Shown here in pieces: positions 43,316 to 54,989 of a DNA stretch of 64,000 bases. The position numbers and the translations under genes are program-made. Source of the DNA: Heliopora coerulea (Eukaryota; Cnidaria; Anthozoa; Scleralcyonacea; Helioporidae); contig JASJOG010000158.1 of NCBI GenBank assembly GCA_030142905.1, positions 567,501-631,500 of the forward strand. Reading direction: 5' to 3'. Each line of letters opens with the position of its first letter. Position 1 is the stretch's first letter. Under the pieces are notes generated by a model. The model was not told the origin of the DNA. It did no database searches and saw only the letters and a program-made list of their open reading frames with translations.

Positions 43316-44636
43316 ACAAGCCAAAAGTATGTACTGCAAGTATTAAACATTTAAGTTTCTACAGTCACAGCCAAACTTACCTCCTCTCCAAAGAAGAGTC
43401 AAACAAGCACCCTCGATCATTGTATATAGCTGGCTGGAAAGATCAAGAGCTCAAGGAGCCAATAGGAAGGTGACAGACAGAACAAATTTACAGCTTAAAG
43501 TCAAACTGCTGGGGTGCAGTGAGAGTGAGAAAGATTAAAACAAACTTGAAATTGGCAAAACGTTTTATTGTAAACTTGTTAATACTGATCAAAGATTTTT
43601 CCTTGTACAGGTATTTTTCCAAATTAGCATTCTCCAAGGGCCAAATTTAGAATTTTCGGTCCAAGGTCCAAAATGTCATTGGATATTACCTTGAAATTTG
43701 GTTATCTTTGGACATTTTTGATGTATCATGGCTGAACTTTTGTGGTTGTAAAAAGGAGGCATTGGAACATGTCTAACATATAAATTAGAAAGGTAGTGCA
43801 TAAGATATTGAAGTACATTATGTCAGGAAACTTATGGTTGGTTACTACATGAAGTACAGAATATTAGAATGATTTAACAGAGTTCATTTTCAACATTGAT
43901 TTCTACTTTCAATGATAATTATTGTATTGGACTGAGAGATATGTTTCTGACTTACAAAATTTCATGGCTCTGATATTTTGGCAAGTGATGGCTGATCTTT
44001 GTGAACTCAATCGTTACACAAAACTAGCTGCTGAGTTAGTGAACATATTATCCTATTGGCAGACATTTGCAGGCTATCATCGGCCATGTCCATGACTAAA
44101 TTTGAGCCTGATTCTCATAGTAAATATTTATTACCTCTTCATGTTAACATATTAACACTTTTGTGACTGGAGGTCATCCCTGATGAGTAAAGTCATCTGG
44201 TATTAGCCAGAGTAAAATGGTGCTGGAAGACTAGTTAGGTTTACTGACAGTTTCCTGTAATAAGCAGTGGGACGGACAGCTTGCACAGACCGTTCAGTGA
44301 AACTGATGTTACTGACTACTTTGGGAAATTTTGCAAAATAGCTGGTAATGCAGTTCAAATTACAATCAATTCAGTTTGAATTTTTGTCTGCACTGGTTTA
44401 CATCATTCCAATCATGGTAGCCATATTTAACTACTTTCAATTGTCATCCATTTTAATGCTATTTAAAATTTTAGCTGCTGCACCAAGGACACCCTTTCTA
44501 GTGATGTAACGCAAGTCTTTCGTGAGCAAAACGGCGCGTGCAACTTACGCGTGCGAATCGCAGGGGTGTTTAAATTGATCCGTTATGGCAGGGAAATACC
44601 GTGAAAACAACCATTTGACCTCATTCATCATGTTAC
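43316..44636. other. Gene-free stretch with one possible exon
   Basis: At 43,371-43,470 (plus) TTTCTACAG precedes an open stretch (LPPLQRRVKQAPSIIVYSWL) ending AGGAAG followed by GTGACA. No homolog is recognised and no partner exon found. The rest is AT-rich without structure. Confidence 0.3.
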
Positions 44637-44790
44637 TGAGTAATATTTCAAACACTTGGTTGGTGTTCTCCGATTTCTAGATCCCGAGAAACGAGTTGAA
44701 AAACGAGGCGAAGCCGAGTTTTTTTTAACGAGTTTCGAGGTATCTAGAAATCGGAGGAAGAACACTAAACAAGTACTTGAAATTGCTTCT
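44637..44790. repeat. Foldback/MITE
   Basis: TTTCAAACACTTGGTTGGTGTTCTCCGATTTCTAGAT faces the inverse ATCTAGAAATCGG...AACACTAAACAAGTACTTGAAA around a centre near 44,708 (AACGAGGCGAAGCCGAGTT). The frame across it is spurious. Confidence 0.7.
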
Positions 44791-45754
44791 CAAACGAAAC
44801 AGTATTGTAGGCGAAAATCCACCCGAAAATTCAGCTGTAATCTTTCTCCGATTTCTAAATACTGATTAATTATGTATTTCTTTTGTTTTTGCTGTATGAA
44901 TTATTAATGAGTTTGAGAAGGTTATTGCCTGCACTTTAACAGTCCATCAAAATACACTTAAAACTACAGCAAAATAAAAATCTACTAACAATGCTATTTA
45001 TTCAAACGGTTTATCTTTATATTAGTCATCATCTTCTCTTACTGCATCAAGAGGACTGTGATCAGAATTGTGAAAAATATCAGAACCTTCAGAATTATCG
45101 GAGCGCTATTCTCTGCCCATTGATCGCTGATTGTAACAGTACTGTGCTAAACTTAACGTAATTTCGTTGAGAACTTTGGTCTAGTCATATCTTGCGGCAG
45201 TTAATGTTGCTCGGAAATGATTGGCAAAACTGGTAATAGAGTCATTTCCATAGTCCCCATCTGTCCAATTCTCTGGAGGGAAAAAGAAATAAAAAATGCC
45301 ACTGCATATATGCTGTCCTCAGAATGTTCGATTTGGTGGTTTAAAAGCGTGAGCAGATTGACTTTTACCCTTTCTTTTCGCATCACTAGCTTTCAACTTG
45401 TTGTTCAGACTGCACATTATTTCAAAACTAACTCATCTCCCGTGTTTGGCATCTTTTAACCCTTCCCCTCCCTTCAAAATATCCTATGAGAGGGAAAACT
45501 TCCCCTCATTTTACTGTCAGCCTAAAACACTAAAACGAGCTAGACAGCTGTTAAAAAATTCGTCGATGGTGCTAGCAGAGTTCTCTAACTGCAACAAAGT
45601 AAGTGCAAATGTTGGTTTCACTTCATAGGCAAGTAGACCAAGAAGACGTGAAGATGAACTTTCAGGCGTGCGACAAACAGCACGTGCACTTTGGTTTGAG
45701 CGTGTGGCGACGCGTGCGCTTGCGATCGCACGCGTGAAACGGAAAGGCCTGGTA
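44791..45754. other. Gene-free stretch
   Basis: Small frames only. ACGCGTGCGATCGCACGCGT-like palindromic sequence near 45,713-45,738, with a related CGCGTGCAACTTACGCGTGC at 44,535, may mark another repeat. Confidence 0.35.
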
Positions 45755-46200
45755 ACGATACATCAAACTACTGATATATCTTGAGAGAAGATCACAATTG
45801 TCGATATACTGTATGAATAGTAAAAGAAACTATGGATAAGTATTCCAATAATTTTGTGAACTATTGATAGTTTTGTTAGTTGCTGCTCTTATTTCATCGA
45901 TCAAAAATAAAATATGTGTAAATTAATTATTTGTTTATTGACTGTATCTTAGCCTGAGATTCATAAAAAAACCCTCTAAATTTAGGAATCAATTGTGCAT
46001 TTCTCATACATGTTTCAAAAGAGCATTTTCAATTTTTCAGATTTTGTCAACGGATATTTCACGTCTACGACTTAATTCAAAATCTTTTGTTGACATTTAT
46101 GGAAACTCTGGGACTTGAATTCCTCTGAAAACTATCGCAATAATATCACAATTGAGTTGCAACACTATCACAATACTATTGCAATGGCATATATAAAGTT
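45755..46200. repeat. Diverged inverted-repeat partner (left) of 48,110-48,505
   Basis: Contains AACGATACATCAAACTA at one end and CAATACTATTGCAATGG at the other, with TCAGATTTTGTCAACGGATAT and GGGACTTGAATTCC between. The same blocks occur inverted at 48,110-48,505. Short CTATCG/CGATAG and ACTATTGC motifs recur within. Confidence 0.6.
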
Positions 46201-46882
46201 TCCACAATAGTCATACCTAACTCTTTCAGTTAGATTTCTTTGGTTGCGTTACTGTACTGTTGTGTTGACTGGACATTTCTTCCATGATCCACGAACCGAT
46301 TTAAGCCAAAAGCCCTGAACTTGATTTTTAAAACATTTAATCCCATTACTACTGTTGACACTGGTATTCATTGTCTGTCTGTAACATATGTTGGCAAAGT
46401 TTGGTCAGTGAGTCACATGGGGGCTGCGAGTCCATTTTCTGCAGCTTGCAACATCGCTTTCAAAACCCTATTAAGCAGCCTCCAAAACATCATGTTTACA
46501 GCGTACTAATCTTGTGGGAAGGTCGAATGTGGCAATGGGAAAACAATAAAATTATGTGTTAATTGTCAACTTGTAACGTTTCTTAGACGTCCTACTTGTC
46601 TACACCTTCCCCTAGGCTGGAGCACGCGTGCAGTATATCAGAAATATCTACTTATATTGCACCTTTTTCAATTGACCAGAGTTGCACGCCTGCTATTGCT
46701 ATATTTTTAAGTACCTGCTTGCATCTATTATTTCTAAAAACAATGGACTACTTACTAATTACTACAGTATTTTGAGAAGACTGGGCGTGGTTCACCAAGT
46801 TTCAGTGAGCCAGGCAAGCCAGCAGAATACTCTCTTGCCTGAAGCGACACTGCCCTTTTATTTTGAAATTTCGCAACTACTT
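46201..46882. other. Gene-free stretch
   Basis: No supported gene. Short frames at 46,321-46,562 and 46,682-46,888 overlap each other in different phases and lack domains. Confidence 0.35.
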
Positions 46883-47322
46883 AATTGACCGGTTAAGCGC
46901 CCATGTTTGGGTAAGCGCCCACTCCCCATTTCGTAATGAAAGTATTTTTTCGGACTTTGTTGGGTACTTTTCAAATGTGTGAAATTTGTTTACAATCAAT
47001 TTACTTTCATTTGCATGAAGAACTTGGAAACTTGTAGTTTGATAGTGATACAGATTCCGAATGAGATTTGACGGGTTTGGTGAACATGATTTCAATACCT
47101 TGATGTTCACATTTTGAATTTTTTTTAATGCAATTAAAGTGTATACGTTATTTAAAACGCGTAAAACTGTGGTTAGCCTTGTTTTCTTTTGCTGCTTTTT
47201 TCCCCCCCGAAAAGAACGTTCATCTCTTTTAAGCGCCCATTGACCGCGTATGCGCCCATCCCCTTTTCTTAGCGAAAATTATGCAACTGGGGGGGGGGGG
47301 GGGCGCGCTTAACCGTTCAATT
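46883..47322. mobile_element. 440-bp MITE with AATTGAcCGGTTAAGCGC ends
   Basis: AATTGACCGGTTAAGCGCCC at 46,883 is matched by the inverse GCGCGCTTAACCGTTCAATT ending at 47,322. AAGCGCCCA repeats occur subterminally at both ends (46,914, 47,231, 47,250). A 15-base G run lies at 47,289-47,303. The style resembles the GCGCC-rich Tigger-type element at 33.6 kb. Confidence 0.65.
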
Positions 47323-47461
47323 ATGGTATATCACTTCAGGAACAACCTACCGCATGTGGGAGCCTTGATTTCCCTTAAATTGATGATTTGATTGATATTT
47401 TCCTCCACGTTTTGTCGATTGATGTTGTTCATCTGTTCAAGGAGTGAGACTGGGCTCAAAT

Positions 47462-47614
47462 ATGACACAGGACGGAGATCCCACTGCTTCTGCTGGTGCC
47501 GAAGCAGCTGAGTCGTCCACCGGCGACGCAGTACGGAAGTTGAATAACCCCGTGTTCATCCGGGACCAGTTTTTCAATTTTCGGTTCGCCGCCTCCGGAC
47601 GAAACACCAAGTAA
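47462..47614 (+). CDS. Small unassigned ORF (50 codons)
   Basis: A GC-rich reading frame in an AT-rich area encodes an Ala/Asp/Glu-rich start (MTQDGDPTASAGAEAAESS) and then NPVFIRDQFFNFRFAASG before a stop. Its composition looks coding, possibly the start of a retroelement gag, but I recognise no family and no continuation. Confidence 0.22.
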   Translation: MTQDGDPTASAGAEAAESSTGDAVRKLNNPVFIRDQFFNFRFAASGRNTK

Positions 47615-47928
47615 TAGTTCTGCCAGCAGTTCCTTGGGAATTACTAAGACGTACGGAGTATGAACAGTTAAGATCCGTCGCTCTCTACGGGTAGCAGGAG
47701 ACTAGCACTAGTGAATAAATGAAGGACGCCTGCGCCTTCGTTACATTGTTAGTTTATCCCGTGCTTTTGGCGAGTCTGGCAAAGTACGAAGTGATTGTCT
47801 CATTGCAAAAACAATGGTGGTTCAGACACTGAGTGGTCAAAGATCAGGCAGACCTGGTCAATGAATTCCCCCAAAACAATGTAGGACACAATAAATTTTT
47901 GGAAGAAATGCTGTAAATATGGGAGCTT

Positions 47929-48062
47929 CGAGGTATCTTAGAAGATTGATGTACGCTCTGAAGCCCTAGCCTCAGAAAAACAGGACCCTGGAATCGATTT
48001 TTCTGAGGTTAGGGCTTGACGTAAGTTCATCAATCATCTAGCATATGTCTCCAAACTCCAAC
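47929..48062. repeat. Inverted pair of SINE tails
   Basis: GGAGCTTCGAGGTATCTTAGA...CCCTAGCCTCAGAAAAA faces TTTTTCTGAGGTTAGGGCTTGA...ATGTCTCCAAACTCC. These are the 3' body of the local tRNA-SINE family in opposite orientations, without the tRNA heads. Confidence 0.6.
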
Positions 48063-48109
48063 ACTCAACATTTGTTGCGTTAATCTATGGGATGACTATC
48101 GTGGAAATT

Positions 48110-48505
48110 TGATCTATTGCAATAGTATTAGAGTTGATATGCTATTGGGATAGTATTGTGATAGTTTTGCAACTATTGCGATAGTTTTCAGGGGTATTCA
48201 AGTCCCAAAGTTTCTATAAATTACAACAAAAGACTTTGAATTGAGATGTAGACTCGAAATATCTGTTGATAAAATCTGAAAATAGTCTGTGGAGGGATAT
48301 ATATGAAATGCGCAATTGACAACTAAATTTAGAGTTATTTTTTTAAATCTTAGGCTAAGATGCAGACTATAAACGAATCAGTGATTAAGACAAATTTAAT
48401 TTTATTTTATGTCGAAGAGAAAGGTACAGCAGCTATTGAAACTATCGATAGCTCACAACATTGCGATACTTATCGATAGTTTGATGTATGATTACATCAC
48501 TATTT
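48110..48505. repeat. Diverged inverted-repeat partner (right) of 45,755-46,200
   Basis: Starts TATTGCAATAGTATT, carries GTTTTGCAACTATTGCGATAG, GGTATTCAAGTCCC, TCTGTTGATAAAATCTGA and CTTAGGCTAAGATGCAG, and ends TATCGATAGTTTGATGTAT. The order is inverse to the left copy. Confidence 0.6.
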
Positions 48506-48532
48506 AATATCGTTTTGACATTTCTTGGCTTC

Positions 48533-48690
48533 CGTTTTGGCAGCACATATGTCGAATTTGCACCTTAGCTTGCCATATGAGTCTTGGTAGCTCAATGTTT
48601 AGAGCGTCTCACCGGCCATCAGAAGGTTGCGGGTTCGATCCCCGTCTGGGGCTTCTGAGGTTAGAACTTGAGGAACGTTCATCGATCATA
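48533..48690 (+). repeat. tRNA-derived SINE
   Basis: CTTGGTAGCTCAATGTTTAGA (A box), AGAAGGTTGCGGGTTCGATCC (B box) and GTCTGGGGCTTCTGAGG, preceded by the family's TGGCTTCCG..GGCAGCACATATGTCGAA upstream block. Same family as 10.7-11.2 kb. Confidence 0.75.
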
Positions 48691-50545
48691 TACCAATAAA
48701 TTTTTATTGCTAAACTTAGAACATCTTCTTTTCAGAGAGATTCCTGAAGAAATCTCGAAAAAAAAACATGGACGTTGGATCACGATCAGCTTCCAAATGA
48801 TGAAAATACTTCAGGTTAGGACTTTAAGTTAGAAAATGTTGCCCAAATGAAGTTGGTTAATCTCACCGATTTAGTCGCTAATGTTGACCTACATATGCAG
48901 TCTAGTTTACTCCAATATGCAGAAATAATTCTGGACTGAGAATATTTCATTCAAATTGTATTTGTCTGTGAAATTCTGTTAATGAGATATTAAAAACTTC
49001 AAGTTCGCTAAATGCTTTCAAACTTATAATAAACTTATGAGTGACAATGTACTTCAGGAGCATTTTGACATTGTGAAAACATTGGAGTTTTTTTAATTCC
49101 AGGTTTTTTGTTGTGAACATCAGACATGTATTTGTACTAATTTTAATATCAGTTGTAGTATATTTTACTAGTGTTTCGCCGGTAATTGTGTTTTTACCTT
49201 AATTAGTTTACCAATTTACCAATGTATTGTTTTTGAACATAGAACCTTCATTGTTTGACATAACCAACTCAAGTGGCGAAAGGGAACCTTACTATATTTA
49301 CTAAAATGTAAACTATCTCTGGCTTTGGACGCTTGTGGGCAGTTATGAGGGTTAGAAGAAACCGTAAGAGTCGCGGCTGAGGTGATAGCTGTAAGCGTCT
49401 GCTGCATGGCTTTTTGCTTGTCTCCGAATTTCTCAGTTGCACCCATAAACCCAATGAGCACGAAAAGCGTGAACCTTGTTTCTTATAAGTTAGCTTAGGA
49501 CTAAAGTAACGCCAAACAGGTTTTAACTTGCCGATTGAAAACATTTTACTCCTTAAAATTATGTAGTGCTCATTCCAACACCTTGCGATCGTGGCTTGGC
49601 GTGGCGCGTCCATTTACTACGAGCCTTGAATGTGTCTAATTCACCTTAAACAGTTGTGTAATTAACGTTTAATGTTACAAGAACAACGCATATGTATATT
49701 AACTACACTCATTCAATGTTTCAATCACTTGGCATTTTGTTTCTTTCAGTCCATATCGACAGCCAGCATCAACTCTTGCAGGTATATAATATTCTATATC
49801 TGTACATTCAGACTACAATCCTTCAAATCATTTGACGATCCTAAATGGCTCAAAATTCGTTTTGGACTTCAGTGGCACGTGTGCGGCTTGCTCCTAGTTT
49901 CGTGGCGCACAGCTTAAGATCTTACGCAAAAGCTGAAAACTTCGCGTACACCAAAGAAAATTCTTGGCCAATTTTCACACAGGAACTTTGACATGTGAAA
50001 CAAATAATTAAAAGGTTTTACCGTCTAGTGATAACTGTTAGAGCCCAGTATAGAAGTCGGAGGAACGCCAATGGGATATGTGAATGGGAATATCATCATC
50101 ACTTGATAAGTCACCTTTTGGGTTTAAACTGCTCGATTTAGATTTGGATAAAATACTCGTCTTCTTCTTTGCTTTTGATTTTCGTCTTTTCACTGTTGGA
50201 GTTGAGTAAAATAATTTTCTTTATCTATGCATGGATGGGTGTTATAAATTTTTCGTCTTAAGATGGTTGGATGAAAAGTTTTTTCTTTGTCGAAGTAGTT
50301 TTTCTTCGGCCCCAACCCCAGCCTTAAATAATGACCGGCTTTTTATAGGCATTAGTGACCTTAAGCAAGCTAGGACGGTGATGGCGGTGATGAGGCAATC
50401 TGAATTTTATCATTTAAAAGAACCTAGAATCATTGACTTCTCATAGTTGATAGCTGATATAATTTTTTAGACCTTCAGAATACTTCATAGTTTCTAAAAG
50501 GACTCAGTTGAAAGCGTTGAAGTCAAACTCGACTAACAACTTTCA
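48691..50545. other. Gene-free stretch with weak exon candidates
   Basis: TTTCTTTCAG precedes TCCATATCGACAG...CTTGCAG followed by GTATATA at about 49,751-49,783, a possible 34-bp exon. The remaining frames (49,216-49,613; 49,672-49,917; 50,231-50,446) show no domain. Confidence 0.3.
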
Positions 50546-50758
50546 TTGCTTCAGCAGCCACCGTCGTCAGCTGCAACTGAGGCAAGTTTGAAGGCAACAT
50601 TCAGCCTTCACTGTTCACACTTGGAGTTAACTACAGGGTTCAACACAGCTGTCTCCTTAACCAATGAACTGGCAAGGAAGCACTTCAGTGTTCTACTCTG
50701 TCTAATGCCAGACGATTTTACTCGCCACAGGGATGCTCCCTGGGCGTTGAAAGTTTAA
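50546..50758 (+). CDS. Unassigned ORF, possible terminal exon
   Basis: 71 codons preceded by TTTCATTGCTTCAG, a plausible acceptor ending at about 50,554. The product includes SLHCSHLELTTGFNTAVSL and VLLCLMPDDFTRHRDAPW and ends in TAA. Coding-like composition, but no family recognised and no partner exon identified. Confidence 0.3.
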   Translation: MLQQPPSSAATEASLKATFSLHCSHLELTTGFNTAVSLTNELARKHFSVLLCLMPDDFTRHRDAPWALKV

Positions 50759-51089
50759 AAAACTTATCTGTTTAGTTAACGTATATCCACTGCCCCTATT
50801 TTATCCCAGTGTCGTTATTTTTTATTGTACTCAATTTGACGTCTTTTTAATTTATTGGCAGGACTGCCCTCTCTTATGTCGAGCCCAGTTCAAGGCAGTC
50901 CAAAACAACAAAGATTTCCTCAGGTAGAACGTGAAATTCGTTTTGACATGTGATCATAATATGTAAACATACAACACTAGGGGAGGGTTAACCAGCGAAA
51001 AATAAGTTCGAGGTTAAAATATCTTGATTTAATTTTCATCATGATGACTGGACTATGGTGGGGTTGGGTCGCTTTGGTCGTTTAGTCGC

Positions 51090-51700
51090 AGTCGAAATAT
51101 ATGGCAATAGAAAAAGTAAGGGTTGCCTTTCCATGCCTTATCTCACGCTTAAACGTTCCTTCCATGGAGCTTTTAATGAATGTCGCATCCTTTTTGGATC
51201 CAAGATATAAGACTGAATTCTTAGTAGCGTTAGTGGACACTGACCAAGATGAGAATGAACAATCACAACTTGATGAAGTTAAGGAAGAGCTCTTGAAAAA
51301 TGCTGTTTTTATAGAATTGCCTGTTGAAGAAGATATCCTTCCTGTGCCTGTGCCGAAGAAAACCAAACTCAGTCTTGGAGCGTTAATGAGCCTCAAGAAG
51401 TCAGAAAGGACGTAGCCAGCTGTCTTCCCGCGTGATCGTCTCTCCAAAGAAATCGGAAAGCCACATTTCTGCATTTCCAGTTATTGACGGAGATGACGAT
51501 CCTCTTGATTGGTGGAAGCTAAACGCGAAACGACTGCCGTTGCTGTGCCTATTAGCAAAAAGATATCTTTCCATCCAAGCAAGAAGTTCGCAGTCAGAGA
51601 GACTTTTTTGTAGAGCATGACAAGTTAGTACTCCGACACGACCACAGCTGATGCCTGAGGGAGTCGATAAGCTTGTGTTCCTGGCCGAGAACTTATAAGA
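51090..51700 (+). pseudogene. hAT-type (ZBED-like) transposase C-terminal fragment
   Basis: The frame 51,101-51,415 carries VASFLDPRYKTEFL, typical of the hAT core. The frame from 51,432 carries the dimerisation region DPLDWWKLNAKRLPLLCLLA and RSSQSERLFCRA, then a TGA where the family continues. The same frame goes on with LMPEGVDKLVFLAENL. Separate stops and a frame change break it. No BED finger or TIRs were found. Confidence 0.8.
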
Positions 51701-51822
51701 CGCTCTTCGGCTTGTGTATTATTTGTAAATAGTAAATGCAATATTTGTAAACAATAAAATGAAATGTGTAAATCTTATTGTAAATCTTATCTTACTGTAT
51801 ATACTGCATATTTCTTCGTAAC

Positions 51823-52422
51823 GGGTGATGACTAAAAAAGTGGACAAAGTTCACATGATTTTTTTTTTCCATACTAAAACGGTGGGATGTTGGTCAAATG
51901 GCCTGGAGGTGACGGCCTTGTTACCCTAGTAAGCATTGCTCACACAACTTAAACCTGAAGTGCACTACATCGACGATGAATGGGTGGAGGTTTAAACAGA
52001 GAAGATATCTTGTAAATTTTTAACAAGTCCATAGCGATAGGAGCGTTGCTTGTACTGTGAACCATTTTAGCAAGCAAGGAATAGCTCGAAGCAGTTTATA
52101 TAAAATCCTCAAAAGCTTTCAAGAAAGGAATACAACAGAAAGGAAGGTTGGAAGTGGACAAAAAGCTGAAAAGTTGACACCTTTTGCGGACAAAGGAATG
52201 TCCCCTTGAGCTTAATTGGAAAGTAGTCCAGGATATGATGTCACCAGTTGAGACAAAGTTAAGGAAAGCCGCTGATACATCACCCAGAATACTCCTGTGG
52301 ATACATTTCGAGAAAATTGAAATAAATTGTTGAACATTACCAGCGTTTGCAGTGTGGTCGTCATATGCATCATTGCTTTGACTTCAAGCTTATCAATTTT
52401 GTCCACTTTTTTAGTCACCCCC
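51823..52422 (+). mobile_element. Tc1/mariner-type non-autonomous element
   Basis: GGGTGATGACTAAAAAAGTGGACAAA at 51,823 and the inverse TTTGTCCACTTTTTTAGTCACCC ending at about 52,422 are TIRs. Inside, a decayed HTH-like frame reads VNHFSKQGIARSSLYKILKSF followed by GSGQKAEKL, as in mariner-like transposases. The catalytic domain is missing. Confidence 0.65.
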
Positions 52423-52659
52423 CCCCCGTTAGTTCGTACTTCGTAATCACGTTGTTTTTATAATTAATTAATATATTTGTTTTTGAAGCTAAAGTCTTGG
52501 ACGAGTAGCGTCATCAACCATCATGCATGTTTTTAACTGTAGTTTCGAACGCGTTCTAAAAAAATCGGTCCTCTCGGTTTTTTTCGGACGGCTTTCGATT
52601 TTCGGTTTTTTATAAAAACCGCCTCACCGTAATAACAAACACAAACGAAGGTGCGAATA

Positions 52660-53280
52660 TTACCTCAACTCAAAAGAGGACCCGATGACCAAGATTTTGG
52701 AAAGTATCGATACTATGAACAAACAATTTGTGGTTTGGATCACTCGCGTCACTGACATTGATTCCAAATTAAATGAATTTTCGCACTTTTACAGAGGTTG
52801 AAGAACACCAACTGTCAATTCACATGACCGAAATCGATGATCTCACAACCAGAAATTCCATCGATACTGCCATTAAGGCAACTTTAGCTGGCTCTTTGCC
52901 ACTTTTAGCCGACCTTCAGTCGATGACTGTAGAGAACAACGCTAAAAGCTTTATTCCCTGATAGGGCCACTCATCCATCTTGACCCTGAGAAAACGGCAT
53001 TTTGATGATGGTCCCCTTCGGAGCCCTTCCGTCAGTTCCTTGAAAAGAATCTACGACGCCGCCCTAAATTTAAACAGGTAAATGAAATTATTGGTCAATA
53101 TTCCCATCCTGAATCTGATGCATGTTTTGCACCATCACTTGACAAGCAGATCTTGAATTACGTTCCCGCCAACCAGAAAAAATTTGTTGAACTACGAGAC
53201 AGACTTGGCGCTCATTCAACGTTCTTTGTTCAACTTGGCCGCGCTCTTTTGTTGTTTACGTGATTGCCTCGATTTCTAAC
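52660..53280 (+). pseudogene. Gag/ORF1-like retroelement remnant
   Basis: Successive plus frames read MTKILESIDTMNKQFVVWIT, FTEVEEHQLSIHMTEID and SIDTAIKATLAGSLPLLADL. After stops come PFRQFLEKNLRRRPKFKQVN, CFAPSLDKQILNYVPANQKK and VQLGRALLL. The helical, coiled-coil content resembles ORF1/gag of invertebrate retroelements, but I cannot name the clade. Confidence 0.4.
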
Positions 53281-53419
53281 AGCGTCTTTAAAGTGAGTGG
53301 ATTGGCATTCCTAAGACGACTTGATGGAAACGTCAGCATATTAACTTCTAACTTGTGCCACGTTAATGGTTTAGCATCAAGCAGAACTGGATGTTCCGTT
53401 CAGGAAGCCAAGGTATGAA

Positions 53420-53566
53420 TTCCGGGATGATCGTTGGACGTTCGTCCAACTCAAACCCCGGAAAAACGATGTCTGAGGTCCAAACGGACCACAGATCGAA
53501 CCCGCAACCTTGTGATGACCAATGAGACGCTCTAACCGTTAAGCTACCAAGACTCAGATGGGCAGG
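53420..53566 (-). repeat. tRNA-derived SINE
   Basis: On minus, CTTGGTAGCTTAACGGTTAGA, GGTTGCGGGTTCGATCTG and the CAGACATCG..CGGGG hairpin; the same family as the other SINE copies. Confidence 0.65.
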
Positions 53567-54059
53567 CATCATTATTAATTCGACATTCCAAAACTTTTTG
53601 TAACTCTTCAAGCACCAGTCGGAGTTTCCCTTCGATGCTAACAAAACGAAGCTTTAAATAGAAGCTGGAAATGTGTTTGGGTTTGAACACACACGTGATG
53701 TAATTACCAGTTCTACGTGAAGACAGCCAGTTCTTGTTCAACATGTCTACAGCTGTTGTTGCAGCACAGGCTTGCCCTACTGTCAACAGTACCACCCATC
53801 ACTTGGGACAAACTACTAAATTTTCTTCCGTTTTTCGATCTGGACTGTAGTAGGTTACGACGGCGACATCTTTCTGACAACAGTTAATATAATAAGTTCA
53901 ATTATATCATCGTCAGCTCAGTTTCTTTTGTTCTCCGGGAGATGATGGATAACTTATCAACGTTATTAAGATATTCATGTACTTTCTGCCGAGATTTTGC
54001 CTTTTCTGAGGGTTTAGCGGGCAAATCAAATACTTCTTTTGAAATTTCCCCAACAATGA
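53567..54059. other. Gene-free stretch
   Basis: Minor frames only; nothing recognised. Confidence 0.35.
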
Positions 54060-54180
54060 CATAATTCGGTTATATACCTTTACCTCGGTGTTTAAGTGGC
54101 ATGTCAAACTTCGGGCTTCGCCCTCAAGTGTTTATATATGGCTTGAACACCTCGGTCACGGTATATAACCTTTACTTCTC
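54060..54180. repeat. Palindromic MITE-like repeat
   Basis: GGTTATATACC..TTACCTCGGTGTTTAAG faces CTTGAACACCTCGGTCACGGTATATAACC around a CTTCGGGCTTCGCCCTCAAG centre. Confidence 0.5.
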
Positions 54181-54804
54181 TACTTGTTACTTACTTCCTT
54201 TTCTTTCAACATGTACCTGTCAAATAATTGACACACTTGGTGCATACTTGTGCTGACAAATACTGATCTCTATTTCTTTGTTGTGAAAGAAGTGTAGCCT
54301 CTGCAAATACGGTTCTCGTTTCCTGCTTTATTCGTACAAAAGATTTCGAAAGTTGTGGGCCACATGCAAAAGATTTTCAGTTGCTTAAAGTCTGGTGTTC
54401 TGCTGCAATTTAGCGGACTTACCTTGCCGCTGGTCTTTTGTCGTCGGCTTTAAAAACAAGGAAACGAGATTTTGGCGCGAAATTTAAACATCCAAGGTCA
54501 GTATTCTCTCAACGGTACCTAAAATACCTCTCGTTCCTAGAGATATCTACATATTAAGAATTTTACTTCTCAAAAAGGTTAACTGTTTGAACTACTGGCT
54601 AAAATCCCGCCAATATCACTGTTCATTAACGTCTAGCATTCCCAGAACCAAACCAACAAAGATAAAGTGGGTCCGCTAAAGTGCAGTCTAAGTGAATCTG
54701 GCTTTAAACGTTGATGACATAAAATTTCGAAACTTGCGAGTAGACTACAATATGGGGATTCCAGCGCACTTTTTTCTCCGATTCCAGCGCATTTTTTCTG
54801 ACAC
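54181..54804. other. Gene-free stretch left of the viral cluster
   Basis: No coding or repeat structure beyond two CCAGCGCA(C)TTTTTTCT copies at about 54,760-54,800. The boundary of the viral element is probably between here and 54,990. Confidence 0.35.
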
Positions 54805-54989
54805 ATTTACTTCCGGTTTCTCAATGACGTCATTACCTGTCAATCATTCTAAAATTCCAAGAAATTACTTCCGGTTTATCAAAACCTGTCAATCATTCTA
54901 AAATTAACAATGACGTCATCACTTGTCACATCTGTCAATCATTAATAAATCCGGTTCAAACCGGATTCTCAAATTTACCTAAATTATTT
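54805..54989. promoter_or_regulatory. Presumed terminal region of the viral element with CRE palindromes
   Basis: TGACGTCA (CRE/ATF site) occurs at 54,825-54,832 and 54,911-54,918. CTGTCAATCATTCTAAAATT occurs at 54,837 and 54,886 and a shorter form at 54,932; ACTTCCGGTTT occurs twice. AATCCGGTTCAAACCGGATT (54,948-54,967) is a near-perfect palindrome. The role is inferred from position. Confidence 0.45.

Noticed and set aside
51082..51474. 130-codon minus-strand frame
   Set aside because: Antisense to the recognised hAT transposase fragment.
52422..52432. Poly-C run as regulatory element
   Set aside because: Simple homopolymer at the end of a mariner-type TIR; no further support.
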